From contig NC_079975.1 in NCBI RefSeq assembly GCF_029852145.1, positions 17,233,275 to 17,297,274 of the forward strand: a stretch of DNA of 64,000 bases, written 5' to 3'. A program made the translations under genes and the position numbers. Source of the stretch: Microplitis mediator. Taxonomy: Eukaryota > Arthropoda > Insecta > Hymenoptera > Braconidae. The notes beneath the pieces were generated by a model that saw nothing but the letters and a program-made list of their open reading frames with translations, searched no databases and was not told the origin of the DNA. Shown here one piece after another: positions 21,193 through 34,400 of the stretch; positions within the stretch are counted from its first letter, which is position 1; the number at the start of each line of letters is the position of its first letter.

Positions 21193-21393
21193 GGCTGGGC
21201 CGCACCTATCGAAGTCCTGAATTTAAGAATTCTAATTATTTATTAAATAATTATCATAACAGCAATTTTAGTAGCTTCCGACTAAAAGCAGAAGATGAAC
21301 TTCCTCGGAAGATTTTCATCATCCGAGTCCCATAAATATTCAAAAAGTAATTAGAATTCTTAAATTCAGGATTCCGTTAGGTGCGGCCCACCC
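21193..21393. mobile_element. TTAA-flanked MITE, copy 3 (201 bp)
   Basis: The ends GGCTGGGCCGCACC and GGTGCGGCCCACCC are flanked by TTAA. It has the same orientation as copy 2 and is inverted relative to copy 1. Confidence 0.85.
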
Positions 21394-21420
21394 TTAATGA
21401 CAAAAGAATTTAATTTTATT

Positions 21421-21862
21421 GAGCGTGTTCAGCCGATGAAAGTTCTTAGTAGTCTGAGTAAGTTACTCAGCGCACTGAACTAAGTTTTCGGTCTGGACAC
21501 TTTACAGATACTAACTAACTTTTTTCTGGCCGCCATTTTACTTAGTATACATTTTACCGCGTAAACCACTAAAGTAAACAATAATAATTAGTAAAGTGCA
21601 AATCTGTACATGTATGCTTTCTGTAAAATTTGCATTAGTTAAGTAACTTAAAAATGAAAGAAAATAATGTAATATCAGCAATATCAGCAATATCAGCAAT
21701 AAGACAACACGAGCAAACAGGTTATGACTCCCTAAACTATAGTAAGAGCTAACAGCGTGTCCAGGCCGAAAACACACTGCACTCAGACAAACAGACCAAA
21801 ATTTCTTTTAGGCTGAGTAACTTACTCAGACTACTAAGAACTTTCATCGGCTGAACACGTTC
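21421..21862. mobile_element. 442-bp TIR element, GTTCAGCCGATGAAAG ends
   Basis: TIRs of about 50 bp run from GAGCGTGTTCAGCCGATG inward through AGTAGTCTGAGTAAG. An inner inverted pair (TCGGTCTGGACAC and GTGTCCAGGCCGA) is also present. A short ATCAGCA tandem lies at about 21676-21700. A possible ATTG duplication flanks it. It is non-coding. Confidence 0.7.
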
Positions 21863-22466
21863 ATTGTGTAACATTTGATTTGAAAAATTAAAATTCTGAA
21901 AGATTCAGATTAAAGAGAAGCCAGCTTGCGACATCTAGCAACTATTCAACAAAGTAAATTCAAAAATCAAAAGGTAAAAAATATCTCTACTTGAGGTCAT
22001 GTTGACGTCATTTGTTGCGTCTTAAATTTTGATGTCTCACAACCGTCAAATAGCAGCTTTACGTCAAATTTAAATGTTATTTTTCATATATGAAAGCTAA
22101 AAAGTTGAACTGAAATTTTTTACATATACTGTACGTCATCGAGATGTCAAAAGTTTCATTTTAATTTCTGAGCTGAAACTCAGGTTTCCTGGGTAGCAAT
22201 ATTTTGATAGATTTTACTGTTAGTACGTAAAAGTTAGGGTAGAACTGCATGGTATCGATAGAATTACAGTTGGGGTCATTTCAAACTGATTCCGTGTGAC
22301 GCAGAATCACCCAGTGTTCGGGAGATGGCGTCTAATTCGCATCTAGATACCTTTCAGAACATAACAACAGCACATGGAATATTATGGGGAAAAAGTAATC
22401 AGTTTCTCAGAAATAAGGTAACGGAGTAAAATTAATGAATTTAAAACTTCAGAAAAAATCATCAAG
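21863..22466 (+). other. Region upstream of the SLC26 gene
   Basis: 22010-22200 belongs to the TGACGTCAA-type degraded repeat. 22260-22466 is GC-richer and may hold the promoter and 5' UTR of the transporter. No core motif is certain. Confidence 0.4.
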
Positions 22467-25400
22467 ATGAGTTTATTAGGTAATATTCATTTAGGTGTTC
22501 ACTAATTTTATTGACATTATAATTATTTTTTGTAATTTATTTATTACTCAAGTAGACCATGAGGAAACGCAACCAGTGATACCAATGAAATTTATGGTCG
22601 ATCGTCATGTTTATTATCAAGATGAATTTCACCATAACTTTTATTGTGAAAAACCTGAAACTTCTTGTAAGTTGATTTTTTTTTTTTTATGATTAGATGA
22701 CTATGTGACTTGATACCGGATATCAAACTACATGATGCAGTTCTGGCTCTATTGGTCTCACAATTACATGAGATTGAAATCTTGATTAAATTTTTTGCTC
22801 ATTATCAGTCCTTTGTCGATATATTATTTGAAAGAAACTTAGCGAAACTCCTCATAATTTTTTAAGACCACTTTATTTTGGCAACAATGCAAAAAATTAA
22901 CATATTGGCGATTCTATCACCACCCTTATTAAAAGAAGCGATTTAAAACTGTTTGCAATGTTAAATGCCCGTAAGAAAGGCGATTCAAAAGCATTAAAAA
23001 GTATTTAAACTTTTTTTTTTCTAATCGTTTTAAATCGATTCTCTTAATAAGGGCAGCCTTGATTAAGAAAAATTATTTGAAATGATTCAAAACGATTTGA
23101 AATGATTTAAAAAAATTTACTTTAACTAACCCTGATTAGAAAATACAATTAATGTTTTAATCGTTTTAAATTGTCTCAAATCGTTTTTAATCCTCATTCG
23201 GGACCGGAAATTGCAATATTATTTTACTATTATAGACGCTTTGAAAATTTTAATCGTAAAATAATATTGCAATTCCTGGTCCCGATGACGATTATGACTA
23301 TAAAAGACGGTTAACAACGATTAAATTTTCAATCGTTTTTAATCGTCACAAATTGTATTTTCTAATCAGGGAATAAATTAATATATACTTAGCATGGATT
23401 TAATCATTTTTGTTGATCAAAAAGGCGATAACCAACGTTCGTCAATCCTAATTGAAAGTTTCGTTTTATATTTACAAATAACAATAGAATTTTCATTGAG
23501 ATCCGATTGAACTTGATTCATTCCAATCGGAATTATATTCCCTGATTAAAAGGAACGATTCAAAACAATTCAAAACGATTCAATTCTACTACTAAGGTAA
23601 AAGACCCAGTTATTGAACTTAGCCCAGTTTCTGACCTTTTCAACTTTTTTCGTACTTACTCAAAAAACTATAACTTTGAAAATAAAATCAATTTGTTCTT
23701 AATTTATCGTCATTCATTCTGAGCCTAATTAATGGCAATTTAATAAACATAGAAAATGTTAACTGAATAAAAACGAATATTTTAGCCATAAGCGGCTGAG
23801 GGAGCCTTTTTTTTAAGTAGAGCCTAAACAGTTTACGCTAGGAGGTACGACAATTGAATCTGTGCACTAATTATCATGTAAATAAAAAAATTTAAATAAA
23901 AATTGATGGGTAGATCAATATTTAATTGAAATTTATTTTAATACGAGGCTATATATCGAGGTTATCTGTTTAATTACATGTCTAGAAAATCTACAAATAG
24001 CAATATTCATCATTTTCTTAAATTATTTTCTACTATTATTCACAATACAGTGATAAATTAACATTTACTGTTCATTTTTAAAAATAGAAGATCATAATTA
24101 GATCTTTTTAAAGTACAGATTCTTGGAGTGATAAAATTATTGTAAAAATAATGTCAATTTTGATAGTATTTAAATTGTTATGACTCTTTTAGTTGAATAA
24201 TATTTTTATTATGACAAAATTAATTTTTTTATTGTTTTTTTATTCAAGTTTTTAAAAAAAAAGACAACGAGCTAAGATGAAAAATAATGAGAACAGGCGC
24301 TAGCTAAAGTAACTTTAATTATTTATATTTAAAATATTAAAAAATTATGTTTTTGTAATAATAAATATTTGACTTATTTATCTAAATAATAGTTTTAGTT
24401 TATTGAAACTTGGTAAGTACTTCATAACCTAATCATGGTTTGTGTGATTTAAGGTCCAGAAACTAGGCCACTGTGAGGGTCCGAAACTAAGTCTCTGAAT
24501 TTCAATTTTGAAAACGTCAATTTAAATTATTAATTCAATTCAAATAATTATTTTACGCACATGACTTTATTTGACAAATCATAAACGAGTCGATAGAATT
24601 ATTATTTTTCTCATTAAGTTAAATCTTACACTAATTATTATAGTATAACCCCAACCAGCACTCTAAAAAGGTCAGAAACTGGGCCCCTTACCTGATATAG
24701 ATATACATTAATCATTGAGTGAATCATTTTGTTTAATCAGGGTTGTTTCAATGGGATTAAATCGGAATTTTGAATTAGAGAAAAGATTTTTAAGTGACGA
24801 ATAGCTTACGCAAAAGTTGACAGTTTCCCTGATTGAAAAAAAAATGATTCAAAACAATTCAATTTTAATACTGTATGTAGATATACATTCATCATTGCCC
24901 GATGAAAAAAGATTTTATACAATTGTATAAAATTATATACAAAAAATGGCCCGATCCAATTGTATACAACTGTAGAAAAATTGTATACAATTCTATACAA
25001 AATGTCTACAAGTCTATATAATTATATACAATTTTATACAAATTGTATACAATTGGATCGGGCCATTTTTTCTATCCAATTTATATATAGTCTAAATATA
25101 ATTGTATAAAATCTTTTTTCATCGGGTGAGTAAATCATTTTCTTTAATCAGGGTGCTGTAGTCAATAAAATTGAATCTTCGGTTAATTAGATATAATAAA
25201 TTGTTATTATCAATTGTAATATTTTTCAGTCATCGACAATACATTATCATCAATTAAATCCAAAAATTTAAAATCATGTCTGAGTTCTATTGTGCCGGTA
25301 TCTTATTGGATGAGAAAATATAAATGGAGAGATTACGTACTATCAGATATAATCTCTGGAATTACAGTGGCTATAATGCACATACCACAAGGAATGGCTT

Positions 25401-28400
25401 ATGCGTTATTGGGAAACGTTCCGCCAATAGTTGGCATATACATGGCTTTTTTTCCGGTTTTAATTTATTTCATTTTTGGAACTTCCAAACATGTTTCTAT
25501 GGGTTAGTAAAGGTTAAAATTTTCTGAAATATGTTTGGTGAGATTTTATAGAACTCGATACATATTTATTTTTAGGAACTTTTGCAATTGTATGTCTTAT
25601 GACTGGAAAAGTCGTTGCATCTTATTCCACTTCAGTAAATTCTTCCATTACGAATAATACGTTGGTTGATTTTTCTGAAATCATTAATAATCATACTATA
25701 CCTACTGTTTATTCGCCTATGCAAGTAGCAACTGCCGTAACTTTTTCTGTAGGAATAATACAGGTAATGTGCCTATTAACAACATCTTACAGAAATTACA
25801 AAAATTATTATTGTCGTTTTTTAGTTGGTGATGTTTATTTTAAGATTGGGGATAATAAGTTCTTTGCTGAGTAAAAGTTTAGTTAGTGGTTTTACAACAG
25901 GTGCAGCCATTTATGTGTTGATATATCAAATAAAAGATCTCCTAGGTCTAAAACTACCGAAACGAAAAATATCTCATTTCAAATTGGTGTATGTAAGTGC
26001 AGTTCATATTTAACCGTTCGTAAATCACTCGTTAAGTGTGGAGACGCTCTTTTAAATTAATCTTTATAGTCTTCTATAATCGAACATCTATTAAACCGAT
26101 CGGATTATCATTGGCGTATTTACAATTCTGCTATAAGCGTCCCTACCAAAAATTAAATTCTACTCAGTCAAGGTCTGACGAACATGTTTACCCGAACAAT
26201 TCTCTCACAAATAAAACATCTTCTATGTTTAAAATTCTCTCAGTGAACAAGTCTACCATCCCGGGTAAAAAAAAATTATATATAAATATGTATATAATTA
26301 TGTATATATAGAACTGTATACACAGACAAAACAGTTAACTTGGTTCAAGAAAAATAGTCTTCCTAATTTTCTTTCTTGATTCAATAAAAATCAAACACTT
26401 GATTCAAAATTTTTTTTTTTGATTCAAGACAGTAAATTCTTTTGCTTCAAAAAATTTTATTTGTCAAGCAAAATTAAAAATTTCTTGCTCCAAAAGTTTG
26501 CTTTTTTCATAAAAACTCTGTCAAATGACAGAAGAGTACCGGAATAAAATCATGTTCAAATTTGGAATATAACAATTCTAAAATATTTTTCTTACCAGGG
26601 AACTTACAAGTGCGCACCAAACTACTCCCGTTGCTGCTGCCTAGCACCGGTGACTTTCCCCTTCTCTATGTCAATCTGTCCTCTCAAGAAATTTTTTCTC
26701 TTGGCTGAAGCAACTTTTGTTTACTCGGTCGGAGCATACAAAAATACTTGCGTCAAAAAAAAATTGTACTTGTTCCAAAAAATTTCATTTTCTATAAACA
26801 AGAAAATGAAATAATGCATCTTGCTTCAAAAAAAAATATCTCTTACTTTAAGAAATGTAAACTCTTGAAGCAAGTCAAAATTTTTTTATTTAAGCGTAAA
26901 AATATGTTGACGAGAGAAAAAAAATTTTGATTCTAGATGAAAATTTGAAGATAATTGTTTACTTGGTGCAAGTAAATTTTTATTTTCCGAATCGATCACA
27001 AAATTTTCTTGAATCAAGAATATTTTTCTTAATTCAAGTTAACTGCTTTTTCTGTGTACAATTATATTCCTTTATAATGTATCATATAAATCATATATTT
27101 TTGTTCATATAGTAGAGACTCTCTATACTTTTATTAAAATACTTTTTTTTTTGTAAGTCCAAGTTCAATTTCAAAGAAAAATCATTTATGGAAACATTGA
27201 TAATGAATACTAATGCCACGATGTAACGTAGGATATATTATGTTACCATCAAAAAAGATACTTGTCACTCTGTCGAATAACAGAGGAGTACTCGTGCTAG
27301 AAGTGCTTTCAAGTTTGGAATATAACAGTTCTGAAATAACTTTCTTGCCAGGGACACTACAACCGGTGGGCGCGATCTTGTGACGAGCATCAAACTACTT
27401 CCGCTGCTGCTGTCTATAGCAGCGGTGACTTCCCTCTCCTACGTGTATACATATATTAGGGTGGCGCAAAAAAACCGACTATTTTTTTTTTTCGATCTCG
27501 CATGAAAATTTGTTAGTTTACGATGTTTTGAGAAGCCTCTCCAAAAATCAGCTCGATAAAAAATTTTCAAGAGGTCGCTCACGAATTTTGAAAATATCAA
27601 AAATAATCGAAATTCGGATTTTTATTTCTAAATATTTTTCTTTCTCGTGGCAGCAATAGTTTATATTTGTGAAATCATGACTACGCTGAGAATTTCAGCC
27701 CAAAATTTAAATATTTAAACCTCGCTCAAGAATTTTGAATGTTTCCGAATGTTGTCTTTTGGACGTTTTTGAGCGACCCTTAAATATTAATAATAAAGCT
27801 TCTCGATTTTTTCACCATCAATTTGCATGACAATGAATGAAAATATAACCCGAGAAATAGAAATATCAAGTTTTTTACATACTTTTTTATTTTTTAATTC
27901 AATTTGTAGGTTTTTTGCTTATTCAAAACTTACAAAATTTTATTGTTTAAGACTGTCCTGTATATTTTTGGTTATGCAAAAGTTATATTTTATTTTTTTA
28001 TTTTAATTGTTTTTCTAGTATATAGCCGTAGTAACTGCCTTTTACACTTTTTGCCTTTATGTCGCAACTGCTTTACTTCTCTTTCTGCCTTCATTGTGCG
28101 GCTGTGGGCCGACTTGTGCTTATACTGTACTGCATCATTACGGTGATGCCCTACAACCTCCCTCGTGCAATGGAGGTGTAGTGGCGTAGGGAAACCACAG
28201 AGAAAACCTAGCCAGTACAGTTTCGGTTTGGGTGAAGCTCCAGTGATCGATAAAATTCCCATTTTACCGATCACTGGATCTTCATCCCGCGCCTAACGGT
28301 CAGAGACCTTCGTTCGAACCCAACGCGTGGCTAAACGGTCACCCAGCCAAGTAGTGGTCATGTTCAATGCTACTTAACTTCGGTGATCGCCCGAGCCACG

Positions 28401-31400
28401 CGCGTGCCGAACGGCTGCCTCAGCCGCAATGCAAAAGTTATATTTAAGTGAAATGACAATAATTGAGTTATAAAAAAATATAAAAACTTATTCAAACTAT
28501 TAGTTACATATTATCAGTTAATATTCAAAATTCTTGAGCGCCGTTCAAATATTTAAATTTTGGGCTGAAATTTTCAGCATAATCATGATTTTACAAATAT
28601 AAACTATTGCTGCCACGAGAAAGAAAAAAATTTAGAAATAAAAATCCGAATTTCCATCATTTTTGATATTTTCAAAATTCGTGAGCCACCTCTTGAAAAT
28701 TTTTTATCGAGCTGATTTTTGGAGAGGCTTCTTAAAACATCGTAAACCAACAAATTTTCATGCGAGATCGAAAAAAAAAAAAATAGTCGGTTTTTTTACG
28801 CCACCCTAATATATATTTATAAACTTTTGAACCAATGGTATTTTTGGAACCTACTCGATGATTATGATAGATTATGGCAAAATTCTTTGAAAATTCCACC
28901 ATGAGGACAAATGCAAAAGATAGATTTCTATGAAATCTACTGAAAAAATGGAAAAATTCCTAATACCAGTATTTTTATAGCCAAAAGTAGGTAAGTCCCC
29001 ACTTCTAGACCAGTACCAGTATGTTATAAATTATTCTTAGGAATATTATTTATTTTATCCGGGATATTTTGTCACGGTTATTTTGTCTACGGATATGTAG
29101 TCGCGGCACCACTACACTACCTTCACTTGACTCAATTTAGCATGATTTTAGTGTGCCTACGATACGTGCAGTGAAATATTTTGTGAATTACGAACGGTTA
29201 TTAATGACTACATTAATATGTTGAATTTTTAAATTATTTTTTTTTTAGACGATTATAGATATATTTAATGCATTGAATTATTCTAATTATGCATCTTTGA
29301 TCATATCAGCTGTAACAATCTCTATTATGATGATCAATAATGAACTATTTAAGGTAACTATAATAAATATAAATATATTATTAATGTTTAAAGTAAAAGA
29401 TAATAGACCTAAAGAAAATTCGTATTAATCATTGTCAAAGTTATAAGTAATAGGTAACTAGTATCCATTGATAAGAATACATTTATATGGGTAAAAAACT
29501 GTACGACCACACTGGTCAAAGCAAAGCGAGCAATAGAATGTTTATTTAAGTACAGAAATATATAAGCTGTTTCACCCTGATTAGAAAATACGAGTAATGA
29601 TGATTAAAAATGTTTTAATTGTTTGAAATACTCATGAATCGTCAATTGATGATTGAAGAGCATTAAAAACGATTGAAATTTTCAATCGTTTTTAATCCTC
29701 ATGCCGGACCAGAAATTGTAATATTATTTGACGATTAAAAACTATTAAAAATTTCTAATTATCATGAATTGTTTTTAATCTCCATGCGGGACCAGAAATT
29801 GTATTATTATTTTACGATTAAAAGCGATTAATAATTTCTAAAAAAAAATAAAAAAAATCTGTAAATTGGTTAACCCCGAAGGCCAGCCCGAAACTGTTTT
29901 CGAGCACAAACAGCCGCTTCAAACGCCACCTCAAAAAGCCAAACTGGTCAGTTCGTTCAAAAGTTATAAACTCTTGAAAATAGTCAGAATAGCTTCTTAG
30001 GACCTCAAAACGTCGATACCTGATCAAAATTCAATTTTCGAAAATCGAGGTAAAAACAATACCTTCCAAGATTTTGGAAAATTTACAATTTTTTCGGCGG
30101 GAAGTTAAAAATTACTGGAGTCAAAAATTAAAATTCTCACGATCTTCATTTCTAGTTTTGACTATTTTTTGCTGCTACGTGGGCGATTAAGTTGAGCGCA
30201 CTTATAGGTTTTCCAACTTTATGAATATGAAAATACTTTAGAATCAAAGACGGTTCTCGTAACGAAGCTGACTATCACGAGGAATCCTTGATTTCCATAA
30301 TCGTTAACTTTTGGAGAATTTTTTTTATCAGTTTGCTGCATAGAAACTTCAGTCATCATTTAAACAACGAAAATTTAATTTGTAAAGCTAATTTTTTCTC
30401 TCAGTGTTAAAATTATAGCAGTTTATTTAAAAAAAACTTGTATCACTCTTCGAATACAGTTGGCATCTTTCGTCCGTTTAAGATTCTTAAATTTCCAAAA
30501 TTATAATTTTTTTTCCGCAAATAAAAAAAATATTTTCATTCAGGTTTATTAGAATCGCAATGATCCGTATATTTTCTTGAGAACTTTTTGAATTTACATT
30601 ACATTAATTTTATCTGTTAAGCCATGGCTTGAACAGAAATGCAGTATGCTGTTTCCAATCGAATTGATTGCTATTGTTTCTGGAACTATTATCTCAAAGT
30701 ATTTTGATTTGCCTGGACAATATATGATTGATACAGTTGGTAATATTCCAACGGGGTAAGTTGACAATTTTATCTATAGCTTGAAATTAAATTGATTCGT
30801 GATAAATTTGATATTTATGCAGACTTCCAAAACCTGAGCTACCTACTATTGAATTAATAGGAAATGTCATGGTCGACTGTATAGCTATAACAATGGTATC
30901 TTACACAGTGACTTTATCAATGGCATTAATATTCGCACAAAAATTACATTACGATATTGATTCAAATCAAGAGCTCTTTGCAATGGTAAAGTAATAAATA
31001 TAATTTAATTCTAAAGGCCACAGAGTGATAAGGATGATGAAGCGGTCTCAAATATACACTAATGCAAAAAATTGAAGGAACATAAAAATTTTAGAAATTC
31101 TATAGTGATTTTTGAAAGGCTGTAACTTTGTGATAAATAATCGTATCGAGATCTTAAAAGAAGCATTTTAAAGCTTGAAACCTCTAATTTCAATATATTT
31201 CGATAAAAATCCTAACCCCCTCCCCTCTTTCCACTGAATAATAACATAAAAAAGCGTATTTTTTGTGTACAAAAATATTTTTGATAGTAATTCTTTGCGA
31301 TAGAGCCAAGTAAGCCACCATTTTGGTACTAGAACCGATGTAACGAATGACACATCTACACACTTTGATAAAAAATTAATAAATTGGTTGATTGGTTAAC

Positions 31401-34400
31401 GGACGCGCGTGATTTTAAGTATAATAATACCGTTAATGGACCAGCTTACAATCTTTAACGAATACGAATTCATTAGAAACCGAACAATATTAGGTTTCAT
31501 CCCGTCCATAGCTCCAAAAAAAGGAAATTAAAGCTGAATAAATTTGCCAACTGACCAATGCACTGATTTAACAGTAAAAAAATTCTCTGGTTCATGTTGA
31601 AAAAACGTTTCGAAAATAAAAAAAAATTGAAATATCTTTGTCTCGCGCTATTTCTCATGATTGCGCGATAACCGGAAACCTAAAAAAATTGATCAAAAGA
31701 TCTTGAAACTAGAAGTCTTAAGCTTTAAAATGCTTTTTTTGAGATCTCGATACAATTCTTTTCACAAAGTTAGACTTTCGATAATCACTAAAAAATTTCT
31801 AAAATTTCTCTGTTCTTTTAATTGTTTGCATTAATATATATTTTAGTGATATGTTGGAGATATTTCAATATTATCAAAGTATTAAATTTGTTGAAGTTTC
31901 AAAGCACCATTTCATTTGGTTGGGTTAAATAGATTTGTTTGGTACTTAGATTTAATATTTTGACGCATAAAGGTTCTTTCAAATAATAATCATAGTTTTT
32001 CTCTTTGTCATACGATTTCGACTTTTACTTCATCCTTCTCTGCCTCTCATTTAGTCTGATCTCTCCCTCTTTTTTTATCCCTCCTAACATGTACCATATT
32101 CTTACTGTGAAAATTATTAAAACGTAAATTTTCGATATGCGTTTAAAGTATAGGCTTGAGGATTTCTTGAGCTTACTATTTTTATCCAACTAATTGACAT
32201 GGTGGCCTGAAACTTTTAGAAACTGTGTAGTTGAATATAACTTACATACTATTAAAATCTCTTTTTTAGAGCCGATTTATGATTCTTATCTCCAGGGGTC
32301 TTTCCTTTTTTGATTTAATGGATTTTAAACTAACGAATATGCATTTTGTAGGGTCTAAGCAATATATTTGGATCAATGTTTTCATGTATGCCAGTTTCTG
32401 CATCTCTAAGTAGATCATTAATTCAACAAACTGTTGGTGGGAAAACTCAGATAGCTAGTATAATTTCTTGTTCAATTCTATTAATTATACTGTTATATAT
32501 TGGACCATTCTTTGAACCTTTGCCAAGATCTGTTTTAGCATCGATTATTGTTGTAAGCATTAAGAGAGGTCTAACCTTTTTTCTCTTTCATGATCAAGTC
32601 GACGAACGGTACTATCCATGTTGCATTAGTGTAGTAAATAGAACTTTGTCCATGTTTTTCTCTTAAACAAATGAACATTTCAATAACATAAGTGTTGCGT
32701 AGTTACCGACTGCGGAATGTGAACGCAGTTGTAATTACAACATTTAGAGGCAGTGCTTATTGGGCTTACTAGCCACAGTATTTGAACTCGAGCGTGTGCA
32801 GTGCGACGCATGCGCATTATATTTTTTCTGCCTCGTGGCAGGAAGATCGACGCCATTATCTTTCGTTGTTCGTGTTTTCAGTCATCAATTTATTTTGTTC
32901 TCATCTCGAAAAAATAATTAAAAACAATAACTCAATAAATTCAAGAATTCATCAAGCTCCAAAAATATATAATTATTTATATATTTCCCATAACAGGACT
33001 CCAGTAATTAATTAAATAAAGAACTCACGGGATTCAACGGTCAATGACTACGTTTCTCAAGAAATTATCCACACGGAAACCATTACAGGTGCATATATAC
33101 ATCAATAAATCATAATTAATTAAAGTGGTCTGATAATTTACAGACATAATTACTCGTATTATTACTACAATTAATTTTAGTATTTATTACATTAAATTCT
33201 CCTTTGGTAGCTTCTGCAATCATGCTACTTTGTATTCGTAAAAATGATTAGATTCAGTGCTCGATTAACTATCAACTCATTGATCGAATTAAATTCAGTG
33301 ATTAATTTTCTCGAGAACTCAATAAACTAAATACATACGCATTTGGTGATCATAATAACAATTATTTACATAATAACAAATCAATTTATATAATTTAAAT
33401 CAAGTACTGGAGCTCACTTACTCAATTTAAAAAGAATTCATGTATAATTTTGAGCTCGAAATATATCAGTATTAGCAAGTAATTCAAATCAACGATTTTA
33501 ATTATGTAACCCAGTGATATTATTTGCTGTGATAAACAAAAATATTGTTATATTTTTAAATAGACGTATTTTTCGTCCATCCCAACTACTAACCAGTCTC
33601 CATGTATTTATTAACGTAATTATCCAGCATTCAATGGTCCTTTTAGCCGGATAGTTGGTTGGTTGTGTCGGTAGTATTCATCATTGGGCAGCTGCACTTA
33701 TATACACCATTACAGGTTACGGAGCTCAACTTGGGGGATGACGATTCAACAAATCCTCCCAAGAACGAGACCTCAGAGGTTCTGGAGGGCCCTCCAAAAC
33801 AACACCTGCCTACTCCTACCATCAGCGTCGACGACATTTCAGTACTCAGTGAATGTAGCGTCACCGATTGTGGAAAACCCTCTGATCGAGACTTAACTAA
33901 ACTACGGGCAAAACGCTCTCCATCGAAGAAATCGAACTCGATTTCCTTGGGACTCGAGCTGAAAGTGAATGGCACCAGTTCAACCTTACTCATTATTAGC
34001 TGGCGATCAACTGTACCAAGGAATTCCTGGAGAGCTCATATATCAAAAATGATGTATACGATTTAGTGTATCGTTCATACATCGCCGCAAAAGGAAAACT
34101 CATCTCACTCATCTCAATACCAGTTCCCGCAGCTGCTTCAACGCTAGTGCACTCAACCAGATCTCCAACTCACTTATCAGCACTCGCAATTCCCAAGTTC
34201 TATGGGAGTTACGAGAACTGGTCTAAATTCAAGGACTCATTCACCTCTATAGTGATTAATGCTGAGGAACTTGCTCCCGTCTAACGTCTTCAGTACTTGA
34301 AGAGCTATCTTCAAGGACATGCCGCACTCCGCCTCACCAGTGTACAAATGTGTTCAGACCAATTTGTACCTGCGTGGAATCAACTTAAGGAAAGGTACAA

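Noticed and set aside
22559..22580. ATG at 22559 as the start of the SLC26 gene
   Set aside because: That frame stops after six codons. The ATG at 22467, spliced from 22479 to 22553, continues into the long transporter frame.
28336..28400. Genuine 5S rRNA gene
   Set aside because: Only the internal promoter region matches. The flanks are a SINE body with an A-rich tail and a 17-bp target duplication.
33643..33993. 116-residue minus-strand frame
   Set aside because: It is antisense to the BEL/Pao gag region and has no homology signal or splice context.
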